A stretch of 64,000 nt of DNA from Hymenobacter coccineus. Lineage in GTDB: Bacteria; Bacteroidota; Bacteroidia; Cytophagales; Hymenobacteraceae. The notes beneath the pieces were generated by a model. It saw only the letters and a list, made by a program, of their open reading frames with translations, was not told the origin of the DNA and did not search any database. The stretch covers positions 1 to 64,000 of the forward strand of contig NZ_MDZA01000111.1 of the NCBI RefSeq assembly GCF_001816125.1. Direction: 5' to 3'. The translations under genes and the position numbers were made by a program. Positions 45,710 to 54,772 of this stretch are shown here, piece by piece. Numbering within the stretch: the stretch's first letter is position 1; the number at the start of each line of letters is the position of its first letter.

Positions 45710-46585
45710 TTAGCGGAATTTCGGGTTTTTAATACGGGGCGTCAAGATGTAATTCAACGACAAGCCGGTTACTGTGTACCAATCCGTCTTGTTCTGACCA
45801 CGCTTAACCCCGGGAGCAAACCCACTGAAGTCTCCCGTATTGCTTCTAGTTACCGAAGTTGCTGGGTTGGTACCCCCAAAGTAGGCGGCTTGGCCCGTCA
45901 GATTGGGCGCGTAGTTGCCGTTCACGTCATCGAGATAGCCGGTGAAAGTCTTGCGGATGCCGAATTCCAGGCTAGCATCGAAGTTGCGGTTGATGCGGTA
46001 GCGCACACCGCCGCCAAATGGAATAGCAACCTGAAAGCGGCTGTAATCGACGCCTTCGGTAGCCAGTGGTTGCAACGGCACGTAGTTACCGTTGGCGTCG
46101 CGGCCCTTCGGATTGTGGTGGAAACCCGCTACGCCAGCAAAAACATACGGTACAAAGTCCGGACGCTTCAGATAGTTGTTACGGTTCTGGATAAGGTCAA
46201 CGATGACCACACCCGAAAGCTCCACGATATCGTTCTGAAAGTTGGCGTTGCGGTTATAGCGGTACCGAGCATTCTGGTCAGCAGCGTCAGCAGCCGTGGC
46301 ATCATCGCCATTGATGCGGCCGTAGGATAGTCCTACGCGACCTGATATCCGGGGAAAGAAGCGGCGGGTCAGGGTCACACCCACATTGGGGCGGGTATTG
46401 TTGAATCGAAAACTGGAGAACCCGGTACTGGGAGCCAAGTCACCGAAGTAATTCATGGCATTAATATTAAAGCCGACTGAATTGTACTGCTTGCGCTTGT
46501 TAAACTGCTGCGCATCGGCCCGCGAAGAACCGAGCAACGCCAGTCCCACCAGCAGAGTAGTGGAATATGTGAAGATATGTTTCAT
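45710..46585 (-). CDS. DUF6089-like outer-membrane beta-barrel protein, second copy, 291 aa
   Basis: The signal peptide (about 1-26, RADAQ) is followed by a barrel with NYFGDLAPSTGF near the N-terminus, VPYVFAGVAGFHHNPKGRD in the middle and DASLEFGIRKTFTGYLDDV toward the end. It is longer than its neighbour by loop insertions. A well-placed TACTTTTG promoter box lies 74 nt upstream. The pair probably forms one transcript. Confidence 0.8.
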   Translation of the reverse strand: MKHIFTYSTTLLVGLALLGSSRADAQQFNKRKQYNSVGFNINAMNYFGDLAPSTGFSSFRFNNTRPNVGVTLTRRFFPRISGRVGLSYGRINGDDATAADAADQNARYRYNRNANFQNDIVELSGVVIVDLIQNRNNYLKRPDFVPYVFAGVAGFHHNPKGRDANGNYVPLQPLATEGVDYSRFQVAIPFGGGVRYRINRNFDASLEFGIRKTFTGYLDDVNGNYAPNLTGQAAYFGGTNPATSVTRSNTGDFSGFAPGVKRGQNKTDWYTVTGLSLNYILTPRIKNPKFR

Positions 46586-46658
46586 AAGGCAACAAAAGTG
46601 AATAGCGTAGGTCGTGGGCGAAGCGGAAAAGTACCAATAACGGACTCTCAGATGTTTA

Positions 46659-46666
46659 CAAAAGTA
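46659..46666 (-). promoter_or_regulatory. -7 element TACTTTTG before the DUF6089 pair
   Basis: On the minus strand TACTTTTG fits TAnnTTTG, with a T-rich block at the expected -33 distance. It lies 74 nt upstream of the ATG at 46585. Confidence 0.5.
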
Positions 46667-46723
46667 GAGACTGTTTGGAACTAAAAAAAATTTATGGACA
46701 ATTTTCAGACTCGTGGTAATTTA

Positions 46724-47617
46724 TTAACCTAACACGGAGCTGGGGTTACGGCGGTCAAGCCCCCAGTTCAACTTGCTCCGAAGTGTGCTCAAAAAGTTTA
46801 CGTGGTTGAGCTTAACCAACCGCGCGCAGAAGCTTTCGCGTCGCACTGCCATCTGCACATTGGCATCGACGGAGATGGAACGAGAGTCAAGTGAAAGCAT
46901 GTAGTTGGAGCTACGACCCTCTATTTCAAAGGAAAGCACACTCTGATTGGACACCACGAGGGGCCGCACGTTCAGGTTGTGGGGGCATACGGGCGCAATG
47001 ATAAAATTGTTGGTTTGGGGAACTAATACTGGACCCCCACAACTCAGCGAATAGCCCGTGGAGCCCGTGGGCGTGGCCACCACGAGTCCGTCGGCCCAGT
47101 ACGAATTCAGGTACTCACCATCGATGTAAGTATGCACGGCAATCATCGAAGCCGAGTCTCCCTTTAAAATACTAAATTCATTCAACCCAAAGTTCAACCC
47201 ACCGAACACGTCCGGGTCGGTATCGACGCGAATCAGGCTGCGGTCGTCGAACACGAAATGGCCTTTGTAGAGGGCGTCGATGGCCTGGCCGATGCCGTCG
47301 GGGGTGACGGTGGCCAGGAAGCCCAAGCGGCCGGTGTGGATGCCCAAAATAGGAATTTGCAGGGCCCCCACGTAAGTCACCGTATCGAGCAGAGTACCAT
47401 CGCCGCCAATGCTGAGCACGAAATTGGTGCCCCGCAACGAGTCGCCGCGGCGGAAGCTGGTGGTGTTGTCGGGCAGGCGCAGGGTGTTGTCGAGGTAGGT
47501 GCGGAAGGATTCCACGATGCGCACTTCGGCGTGGCGGGCGGCCAGGTCGTCGAGCAGGGCCTGGATGGCCGGGGCAGCTTCCTCTGCGAAGGGCTTGCCG
47601 AGGATGGCGAATTTCAT
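46724..47617 (-). CDS. nadK: NAD kinase, 297 aa
   Basis: It phosphorylates NAD to NADP. The signature GGDGTLLDTV lies at residues 71-80, then HTGRLGFLA, NEFSILKGDSASM and the TPTGSTGYSLSCGGP block that binds NAD. Length is typical. It lies 76 bp from the Omp85-like gene upstream and 138 bp from the DUF6089 pair downstream, all on the minus strand. Confidence 0.95.
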   Translation of the reverse strand: MKFAILGKPFAEEAAPAIQALLDDLAARHAEVRIVESFRTYLDNTLRLPDNTTSFRRGDSLRGTNFVLSIGGDGTLLDTVTYVGALQIPILGIHTGRLGFLATVTPDGIGQAIDALYKGHFVFDDRSLIRVDTDPDVFGGLNFGLNEFSILKGDSASMIAVHTYIDGEYLNSYWADGLVVATPTGSTGYSLSCGGPVLVPQTNNFIIAPVCPHNLNVRPLVVSNQSVLSFEIEGRSSNYMLSLDSRSISVDANVQMAVRRESFCARLVKLNHVNFLSTLRSKLNWGLDRRNPSSVLG

Positions 47618-47692
47618 GCGGTTGGGAATGGTGGGTGATGCGAAGATGGGGCCCGGCGCGGCTCCGCAGGGCCCGGGGCCCCGGCGGTGGCC

Positions 47693-49164
47693 TTAAATGG
47701 GAAAGGCGCTGCGAAAGAAATACCCCGCCTGGCCCAGGCCGTTCAAGGTGTATTCAAGGGTGAACACCCGGTCGTAGTACGTGACCAGGTGCAGACCGAG
47801 GCCCGCGGAGCGCAGCAGGTGGTTGGGCAGCTGGTTGCCGAATGGGGCCCCGGGGGCCACCACGTAGCCCGCATCGGCAAATAGGTTGAGGTAGGCGACC
47901 AGCGGAATGGTGTTGATTTTGGAATTTTTGATGCCGGCCAAGTGGATTTCGCTGGCGTTGAAAAGCCGGTAGCTGAGGCCCTGCTGCACGAGGCCGTAGT
48001 GGCGGCCGTCGACGACGTAGGCATCGTAGCCGCGCACCAGCGCGTCGTCGTTGCCCAGGGCCCTGGCATCGGCGTAGGCCAGGGCCTGGGTGAGGCGCGC
48101 TTGCCCTTTCAGCCCGAAGGCGTAGTAGAACCGGTGGCCCAGCGAAAAGTAGTGATTGTACACCAGCCGCAGGGTGGTGAGGGCCGGCAGGTCGGGGTTC
48201 AGGAAAACGCGGTGCGCCAGCAGGCCCTGGGCGTATTGCCCGGTGAGTGGGTAGGCGAAGGTATTGCGCTGGTTGAGGGTGCTGACGAGACTGAAATCGA
48301 GGAACTCGCGCGCGGTACGGCTCAGGAAATAATTGGCATTGTCGAAGTTCACCGAGTCCAATATCTGCTCGCGGTGGTATGAGGCATCGAGAGCGGTGAG
48401 GAACTGCACGGTGTGGCGCAAGCGCAGGCCCCCCGAGGCGTAGAGCCGCTGAATGGCGTAGGCATCGGCGGGGCGGTAGGCTTGCAGGCGGTCGTCGAAG
48501 GTGCGAAAATCGACGGAGCGACTTTGTGAGAAAGAGAAGCCCCCGCCCACGCCCACGCGGCGCGTGCGGCCCAAGCCGGGGGCTTCGTAAAACACCTCGT
48601 ACTTGGGGTTGAAGCCCAGCTGCAAGTTGGCCGTCAGCTGCTCGTTGCGGCCCCGGAAGTTGTTGCGCACTAAGTGCAGGCCGTAATCGAGGCGCCGCCA
48701 GCGGTCGGGCCGATCGAGCCACGACCGGAAGTTGCGGTCGGCGATGGAGAAGATCGGGACCGGAAACGTGTAGAGCCGCTCCTGCACCACAAACAGCAGC
48801 AGCAGCTCGCCGTTGCCCTGGCAGCTGGCCTGCACCAGCACCGTGTGGAAAAGCTGGAGGTTGAACAGCCGGCGGCGGTTGGCTTCGAGGCGGGCCGGCA
48901 GCTCGGCCAGGTCCAGCGTATCGCCCTCGCGGACGTCCAACTCAGCCCGCAAAATGCGTTCGCGCGTGACGCGGTTGCCCACCAATAGCACAATGGACAC
49001 GCGGGCCCGGGCGGGGCCCCTACGCAGGGCAGGATGCGCACCAACGTATCGCTGGGGGCCACCACGGGGGGCAGGGCGCGGATGGCGCGCAGGGGCAGCG
49101 TATCGGCCGGGGCGGGCCCCGGGCCGGCCAGCCAGCCCAGCAAAATCAATAGAACGCCCAGCAC
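47693..49164 (-). CDS. Second Omp85-type (BamA/TamA-like) outer-membrane protein, frameshifted near 49010
   Basis: The body (from VSIVLLVGNRVTRERILRAEL) has one or two POTRA domains followed by a barrel that ends with FTLEYTLNGLGQAGYFFRSAF. A signal peptide, MLGVLLILLGWLAGPGPAPA, starts at 49164 but in another frame. One base is missing between the two (-1 shift) at or near the GGGGCCCC around 49013-49020. As written, the barrel would only be made from the ATG at 49000, without a signal peptide, which cannot be right for this family. Joined length is about 490 aa. Confidence 0.78.
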
Positions 49165-49174
49165 CCGTTTCCCG

Positions 49175-49852
49175 CTACACGCTCAGGTAGCGCAGCAGGC
49201 CGTCGTAGCGCTCCTGCTCGTCCTCGCTCACCTCGGCCGAGCCGCTGAACTGCGCCGTGACCACGTAGCCGAACCGCTCGAGCGTGGCCACGATGCGGGC
49301 CAGGTTGTCGGTGTTCAGCTTGAGGGTGAGGCGGATGCGGTACGGATCCAGCTCATCGGGCATGGTGTAGGCATTCACAATTTTGGCGTTGTTCTCCTCC
49401 ACGTAGCGGCTGATTTGCGAGAGCGAGTAGTCGCGCTCGGCCATGCTGAGCACCAGGATGCCACCCTGGCCGGGGCCCGAAGCCTGGGGCCCAAAGGCCG
49501 CCAGCGCGTCGGCCACCGTCACCACGCCCACGTAGGCGTCGTCCTCGTCCACCACCGGCACCAGCTGGAGCTTGTTCTCGATGGCCAGCTCCACCACCTT
49601 GAAAAAGTGCTGGTCGGGCCGCACCACGGTTTCGCGGAAGCCCAGCGTGAGCTCCGAAAGCAGCGCCTCGGGGTTGTCAAAGTCGGCCAAATCGGCTTCC
49701 GTCACTAGGCCGCGGTACTGGCGCTCGGTCAGTACTGGCAGCTGGCCCACCCGAAACTCATCGAGCCACCGGGCAGCTTTGCCCAGCGAGTCGGTGCCCT
49801 TGAGGGGCGGAATCATTTCGTTGAGTAAATCTTCGGCGAGCATGGCTTGCAT
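49175..49852 (-). CDS. CBS-domain pair protein, 225 aa
   Basis: Two CBS motifs (about residues 5-125) with AEDLLNEMIPPLKGTD, GQLPVLTERQYRGLVTEADLADF and VPVVDEDDAYVGVVTVADAL would bind adenine nucleotides. The C-terminal part (about 145-205) looks like an ACT-type fold (GGILVLSMAERDYSLSQISRYV). There is no membrane segment. The start at 49852 is chosen from several close in-frame options. In Bacteroidetes this gene usually sits beside nadK, as here, but its target is unknown. Confidence 0.85.
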   Translation of the reverse strand: MQAMLAEDLLNEMIPPLKGTDSLGKAARWLDEFRVGQLPVLTERQYRGLVTEADLADFDNPEALLSELTLGFRETVVRPDQHFFKVVELAIENKLQLVPVVDEDDAYVGVVTVADALAAFGPQASGPGQGGILVLSMAERDYSLSQISRYVEENNAKIVNAYTMPDELDPYRIRLTLKLNTDNLARIVATLERFGYVVTAQFSGSAEVSEDEQERYDGLLRYLSV

Positions 49853-50030
49853 AGGGCGGGGCGAAAACACGCGGCGCCAAAGCTGGACGCCCGTAGGATG
49901 AATGAACGGGAATAAGGCAACCTGTATTCAGTCGGTAGCAATAATTGGGGAAGCGATAGGCGGCAAGTTGGGGGGCCCCGGGCCGCCGGACCCTGGGCCC
50001 CCCATGCAAAAATTGCGCCGGGCTGGCGCG

Positions 50031-50813
50031 TCAGGCCAAAACGGCGGGCTGCGGCTCTGTGCGGCGCAGGAACCGGCGCAGGTAGGCGTTGAAAGCGGCG
50101 GGGCGCTCCATCATCGGGGCGTGGCAGCAATGGTCGAGGAAGGCCAGCTCGGCCCCGGGCAGTAGGCGGGCAAAGTCGTGGGCCACCGGCGGCGGGGTGA
50201 TGGTATCATTCAGGCCCCAGACCAGCAGCACCGGCACCGTGATGCGGTGCAGCTCTTTGGTGAGGTTGTGGCGCTGGGCCGAGCGCGCAATGGCGATGAT
50301 GCGCAGGCACTTGGAGTTGGAGTTGGTGATGCGAAAAATCTCATCTACCAGTTCCTTGGTGGCCACGGCGGGGTCGTAGAAGGTATACGCCACCCGCTCC
50401 TGCACGAAGCCGTAGTTGCCGCGCTTCGGGAACGAGCCGCCCATGCCGTCCTCAAACAAGCCGCTGCTGCCCGTGAGCACCAGCCGGCTCACCCGGGCCG
50501 GGTTGTCGAGGGTATACACCAAGGCCACGTGGCCGCCCAGCGAGTTGCCGAGCACCGTGAAGGCCGGCGGCAAATCCAGGGCCCCCACGAAGCCCTCGAC
50601 GTAGCGCGCCAGGCCCGGTACGCCGGCCTGCGCCAGCGGCATGTCATAAATGGGCAGCAGCGGGATGAGCACGCGGTAGTGCGGCCGGAAGGCGTCCACC
50701 ACGTCGGCCCAGTTGCTGAGGGCCCCGAACAGGCCGTGCAGCAGGAGCAGCACGGGGCCCTCGCCTTCGTCGACGTACTCGTAGCCTTGGCGGTGGTGGG
50801 TCTGCAATTCCAT
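50031..50813 (-). CDS. Alpha/beta hydrolase, 260 aa
   Basis: The fold is clear from LLLLHGLFGALSNW near residue 25 (oxyanion region), the nucleophile elbow GNSLGGHVAL near residue 95, VLLVWGLNDTITPP with the acid, and the late histidine in LDHCCHAPMMERP. The substrate cannot be named. It starts 10 bp after the stop of the glutamine amidotransferase gene on the same strand. The ATG at 50813 is preferred; the upstream open frame belongs to the intergenic and neighbouring sequence. Confidence 0.88.
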   Translation of the reverse strand: MELQTHHRQGYEYVDEGEGPVLLLLHGLFGALSNWADVVDAFRPHYRVLIPLLPIYDMPLAQAGVPGLARYVEGFVGALDLPPAFTVLGNSLGGHVALVYTLDNPARVSRLVLTGSSGLFEDGMGGSFPKRGNYGFVQERVAYTFYDPAVATKELVDEIFRITNSNSKCLRIIAIARSAQRHNLTKELHRITVPVLLVWGLNDTITPPPVAHDFARLLPGAELAFLDHCCHAPMMERPAAFNAYLRRFLRRTEPQPAVLA

Positions 50814-50823
50814 GGAAATGATA

Positions 50824-51435
50824 CTAACCGGCCACGGGGGGTACGGGTTTTGCAATGTTACAAAAGCGGAGCCAATTGCCCAACATCGCCAATCCGTCGG
50901 GCGTGAGCAGGGCTTCGGGATGAAACTGCACTCCGAATAGCGGCCACGTGGCATGGCGCAGGGCCATCAGCTCGGGCGGACCGGGGCCCCCGGTGGTGTG
51001 GGCCAGCGCTACCAGCGCCGGGGGCAGCGGCTCGCGCAGCACCAGCGAGTGGTAGCGCGTAACGGGCACGACGGCCGGCAGGCCCGCCGCCAGCGCCGCC
51101 CCCGGGGCCCATGCTACATCTGATACTTTGCCGTGCATGGGCCGGGCTGCCCGCCCCAGCTCGGCCCCAAAAAACTCGCCCAGCGCCTGGTGGCCCAGGC
51201 ACACGCCCAGCATGGGCACCCGGGCGTGGTAGTGGGCAATAACGGCCGGCATGACACCCGCCGCCGCCGGCACCCCGGGCCCCGGCGAAAGCACGATGCC
51301 GTCCCAAGCCGTTTGTTGCAGCTCGGCCAGCGGCACGTCGTTGCGGCGCACCACCACCGCGGCCCCCAGCTGGCGCAGGTAATCGGCCAGGGTGTGGGTG
51401 AAGGAATCGAAGTTGTCGAGCAGCAGCAGGGGCAC
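50824..51435 (-). CDS. Anthranilate/aminodeoxychorismate synthase component II (glutamine amidotransferase), 203 aa
   Basis: A class I amidotransferase that feeds ammonia to chorismate-using enzymes. LLLDNFDSFTHTLADYL is at the N-terminus, LSPGPGVP near residue 49, the nucleophile Cys79 in GVCLGHQALGEFFG, and the His/Glu pair in GVQFHPEALLT. The partner subunit (trpE or pabB) is not in the window, so tryptophan and folate roles cannot be told apart. It overlaps the cvpA end closely (1 bp between them). Confidence 0.9.
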   Translation of the reverse strand: MPLLLLDNFDSFTHTLADYLRQLGAAVVVRRNDVPLAELQQTAWDGIVLSPGPGVPAAAGVMPAVIAHYHARVPMLGVCLGHQALGEFFGAELGRAARPMHGKVSDVAWAPGAALAAGLPAVVPVTRYHSLVLREPLPPALVALAHTTGGPGPPELMALRHATWPLFGVQFHPEALLTPDGLAMLGNWLRFCNIAKPVPPVAG

Positions 51436-51436
51436 G

Positions 51437-51973
51437 CTAATTCGTCGGGTGGGTAAAGGCGGTTTTCATGCGCGTGAGCAGGCCCTTGGCCACGGGCAGC
51501 ACGTAGGCCGTGGTGCGCAGCGCCAGCGGCGTGGCCTGCCGCACCACGGGCAGCACCTGCGAGCCGGCCACCACCTGGGGCCCCAGCAGCGGCAGCCCGG
51601 CCAGGCCGGTGCCGTGCAGCAGCAGGCTCAGGCCGAGCAGCCACTTGAGCAGGCCCGCCGTCCCGCCCAACAGGCTATCCAGGAAGCCCAGCGGGGTGAG
51701 GTGCAGGGCAGTTTTTAGCAGGCTGCCCAGCCAGTGCACTCCCCACAGTATCAGCCCGAACACCAGCGCGAACGAGACCAGCGGCAGTAGTCCGTAGGCC
51801 TCGCCCACGTAGTGCCGCACCACCGGCACCGTGGCCGTGAGCAGGCTGAGGCCCCCCACCACGGCCAGCACGAAGGCCAGCAGCGAGGCCACCTCCAGCA
51901 CCAGCCCGCGCCGGAACCCCTTCACGGCCCCCACGCCAAGCACCAGCAGCAAGAGCAAGTCGAGGGCCGTCAT
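51437..51973 (-). CDS. CvpA-family membrane protein, 178 aa
   Basis: Four hydrophobic helices with the family pattern at the N-terminus (LDLLLLLVLGVGAVKGFRRG), then FVLAVVGGLSLL, a third helix (LLPLVSFALVFGLILWGVHW) and a Leu-rich fourth. E. coli CvpA is needed for colicin V production and for stress tolerance; here the role is unknown. It precedes the amidotransferase gene with virtually no gap, so both are cotranscribed. Confidence 0.88.
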   Translation of the reverse strand: MTALDLLLLLVLGVGAVKGFRRGLVLEVASLLAFVLAVVGGLSLLTATVPVVRHYVGEAYGLLPLVSFALVFGLILWGVHWLGSLLKTALHLTPLGFLDSLLGGTAGLLKWLLGLSLLLHGTGLAGLPLLGPQVVAGSQVLPVVRQATPLALRTTAYVLPVAKGLLTRMKTAFTHPTN

Positions 51974-52047
51974 TTATTCAATGAGTGAGGTGGTAAGTCG
52001 GTGAATTGGTGATTGGTGAAGGAGTGAATTACGACTAGGTGAGGCCC

Positions 52048-52146
52048 TCATGCTGAGCGCAGCAGAGCGAAGTCGAAGCATCTCTACTGCCTAACTAATT
52101 AATGATTACTGCTACAGGAGAGATGCTTCGACTTCGCTCGGCATGA
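52048..52146. repeat. Dispersed hairpin repeat (TCATGCTGAG family), copy 2
   Basis: Inverted arms 52048-52087 and 52118-52146 carry TCATGCTGAGCGCAGCAGAG and its complement, with AAGCATCTCT inside. The same outer and inner boxes occur in the element at 5744-5817. It lies between cvpA and yqeY, in a stretch also holding short TGGTGAATTGGTGAT-type repeats. Confidence 0.75.
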
Positions 52147-52207
52147 CGACCTGACGATTTTCTCAACAGCCTCGCCAACTCACTCATTCACAACTCACCA
52201 AACGACG

Positions 52208-52672
52208 CTATTGGTTGGTGTTGTTTAGCAGGTTGCTGACGACTTGCGAAATCATTTTGCCGTCGGCCTGGCCGCTTAGCTCGCGGGCGGCTACGCCCAT
52301 CACCTTGCCTAAATCGGACGGGCCCTGGGCCCCTACGCGCTGGATGATGTGCACGAGGCGCTCGACCAAATCGGCCTCGGTGAGCTGCTGGGGCAGGTAT
52401 TCTTCGATGATGGCCAGTTCGGCCAGCTCGTTGCTTTCGAGCTCGGAGCGAAACTGCTCCTTGTAGATGGTGGCGGCGTCGCGGCGCTGCTTGGCGGCTT
52501 TGTTGAGGAGCTTCAGCTCGGCATCGGGCGTAAGGGCCGCGCCCTGGGCCCCTTCGGCGGTTTCGGCCAGCATAATCTGCGACTTGAGGGAGCGCAGCGT
52601 GGTGAGGCGCACCTTGTCTTTGGCCAGCATGGCTTGCTTGATGGCGGCGTCGAGGGTTTCTTTGAGGGGCAT
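52208..52672 (-). CDS. yqeY: GatB/YqeY domain protein, 154 aa
   Basis: A free-standing YqeY domain related to the tail of the aspartyl/glutamyl-tRNA amidotransferase subunit GatB. The helical pattern KLLNKAAKQRRDAATIYKEQ, IEEYLPQQLTEADL and DLGKVMGVAARELSGQADGK is typical, and the length of about 150 fits. The role is unknown, possibly tRNA-linked. Confidence 0.9.
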   Translation of the reverse strand: MPLKETLDAAIKQAMLAKDKVRLTTLRSLKSQIMLAETAEGAQGAALTPDAELKLLNKAAKQRRDAATIYKEQFRSELESNELAELAIIEEYLPQQLTEADLVERLVHIIQRVGAQGPSDLGKVMGVAARELSGQADGKMISQVVSNLLNNTNQ

Positions 52673-52762
52673 GGCCAGGGAATTGGGATGAAGATGAGCA
52701 CGCGGGGCCCGGGGGCCCCGCCTACTGGCGTAAAATTACGCTGTAGCGGGCCAGCCGCGCCT

Positions 52763-53785
52763 TTAAGCCCCCGCGCCGCCCGCCAGGGCCACCAGCAGCG
52801 CCTGGGGCTGGTCAAGGTACAGCGCCAGCCGGCGCACGATGCGGCGCGTGCCGTAGGGCCCCGCCACCACCACGGGCGCGGCAAATGTGAGCAGCACGTT
52901 GGGGCTGGCCAGCAGCACCTTGGCGGCGTTCAGGGTATCGGGCGCGGAGGCCGGGGCCTCGCGGATGGCCGTGGCCACCACCGCGGCGCGGGGCACCGCC
53001 ACCTGCCACGCAAAACCCACCCGCACCACCAGCGCCTGGGGCCCCAGCAACAGCGGGCACAGCCGCACGGCGTGGGTGTGGGCCACCAAAAGCAGCACGG
53101 TGTACAGGCTGGCCAGCGTGAGCCAGTTGGCCGCTACCGGGTGCCAGTGGCCCAGCACGAGGTGCGCGGCGGCGGTTTCGATGAGCGTGAGAAAGCCCAC
53201 CGTCGCCATCAGGGCTACGAAGCCCGACTCGCGGTGGCCGCTGAAGGCGGCGTGGGCCGGGTGCGCCTCCACCGGGGCCCACCAGCCCAGCACGGCGTAG
53301 CGTAGCATGTTGATTTCGGCCACCAGCACCACGCCCGGCAGGCCCAGCACTTGCTCCACGGCCCGGCCCAGGCTGGGGCCCCAGCTCAGCTCCTGCCGGG
53401 CGGCGCGGTAGGCCCGCCACAGGCGCCGGGCGCGGGCAGCGGCGGCCAGCAGCGCCGCGCCTTCTAGCAGCGCGGGCAGGAAGGCCAGGGCCCGCAGGGG
53501 CTGCTGCCGGCTGGCGGGCAGCAGCCAGAACGCCAGCGCCAGGCAGGCCCCCACCATCGCCCCCACTGTGCTGAAGGACAAGCCGTAGTGCCGCACCACC
53601 AGCCAGTAGAACAGCGCCGGCACCACCACCAGCAAATCGAACACCACGGCCGCCGGAAGCGCGGGGTGCTGGTAAAAAACGGCCCGCGTGGTAACGACGT
53701 GCTCGGTGGCGATGATGGCCAGCGCCAGCCCGGCAAACAGCAGCAGCGGGCGCAGGCGCGGGGCAACGGGGAAGGCGGCGGTCAT
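52763..53785 (-). CDS. Multi-pass membrane protein of unknown function, 340 aa
   Basis: I do not recognise a named family. About six to eight hydrophobic helices span residues 5-270 (for example [18 protein letters not shown] and [18 protein letters not shown]), followed by a soluble C-terminal domain of about 70 residues with two beta-rich segments. The ATG at 53785 is preferred; the frame is open further upstream into the pdxJ promoter region. It is divergent from pdxJ. Confidence 0.75.
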   Translation of the reverse strand: MTAAFPVAPRLRPLLLFAGLALAIIATEHVVTTRAVFYQHPALPAAVVFDLLVVVPALFYWLVVRHYGLSFSTVGAMVGACLALAFWLLPASRQQPLRALAFLPALLEGAALLAAAARARRLWRAYRAARQELSWGPSLGRAVEQVLGLPGVVLVAEINMLRYAVLGWWAPVEAHPAHAAFSGHRESGFVALMATVGFLTLIETAAAHLVLGHWHPVAANWLTLASLYTVLLLVAHTHAVRLCPLLLGPQALVVRVGFAWQVAVPRAAVVATAIREAPASAPDTLNAAKVLLASPNVLLTFAAPVVVAGPYGTRRIVRRLALYLDQPQALLVALAGGAGA

Positions 53786-53900
53786 CAGAAAACGGGGGGA
53801 GTGGCAAACGCCGGGGCCGGCCGCCGGTTGTGCTGGAAGCAGGAACGGCCCGACCTTCGCGGCCGCGTCCTTTCGCCAGCAATATACCCCCCGCCCTGCC

Positions 53901-54617
53901 ATGACCAAGCTCAGCGTCAACATCAACAAAATTGCCACCCTGCGCAACGCCCGGGGGCCCCACGCCCGCCCCGATTTGCTGCAAGCCGCCCGCGACATCG
54001 AGCGCTTCGGGGCCGAGGGCATCACGGTGCACCCGCGGCCCGACGAGCGCCACATCCGCTACCAGGACGTGCACGACCTGCGCGCCATCGTGACTACGGA
54101 GCTGAACGTGGAGGGCAACCCCACCCCCGATTTCCTGGCCCTGGTGCGCGCCGTGCGCCCCGCCCAGGTAACGCTGGTGCCCGATGCGCCCGACGCCGTA
54201 ACATCCAACGCGGGCTGGGATACGATTCTGCACCAGGCATTTCTGCGCGATGTGGTGGCCGAGCTGCACGCCCACGGCAGCCGCGTCAGCATTTTCCTCG
54301 ACACCGACTTGGCCCTCGTGGACGCAGCCGCTACCACCGGCACCGACCGCATCGAGCTCTACACCGAAGCCTACGCCCGGCAGTACGCCGCCGGCCACGA
54401 GGCCGCCGTGGGGCCCTACCGCACCGCTGCCGCCCATGCCGGCCGCCTGGGCCTGGGCGTGAACGCCGGCCACGACCTCGACCTCGACAACTTGGCCTAC
54501 CTGCACCAGCAGCTGCCCGAGCTGGACGAGGTGAGCATCGGCCACGCGCTGGTGGCCGATGCGCTGTACCTGGGCCTGGAAAACACTGTGCAACTGTATA
54601 AGCGCCAGCTACGCTAG
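53901..54617 (+). CDS. pdxJ: Pyridoxine 5'-phosphate synthase, 238 aa
   Basis: It closes the pyridoxine ring from DXP and 3-amino-2-oxopropyl phosphate in vitamin B6 synthesis. The N-terminus [18 protein letters not shown] with the conserved Asn and His residues, [18 protein letters not shown] near residue 40, IELYTEAYA and [13 protein letters not shown] are all family marks. The ATG at 53901 gives the normal start. Confidence 0.95.
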   Translation: MTKLSVNINKIATLRNARGPHARPDLLQAARDIERFGAEGITVHPRPDERHIRYQDVHDLRAIVTTELNVEGNPTPDFLALVRAVRPAQVTLVPDAPDAVTSNAGWDTILHQAFLRDVVAELHAHGSRVSIFLDTDLALVDAAATTGTDRIELYTEAYARQYAAGHEAAVGPYRTAAAHAGRLGLGVNAGHDLDLDNLAYLHQQLPELDEVSIGHALVADALYLGLENTVQLYKRQLR

Positions 54618-54772
54618 CCGGGCTTCGTGCCAAGGGGCCCCGGGCGCTGGGCCCCAGCCCCGGCTGGCGCTGGCCGCTGGCCGCCAAGCGCCTGGCGTTT
54701 GGCAGGGCAAAAGCCGCATTTCTCCTATCTTTAGCCAGAGCCGCATTTTTCATATTTCTTCTCCATTTTTTT

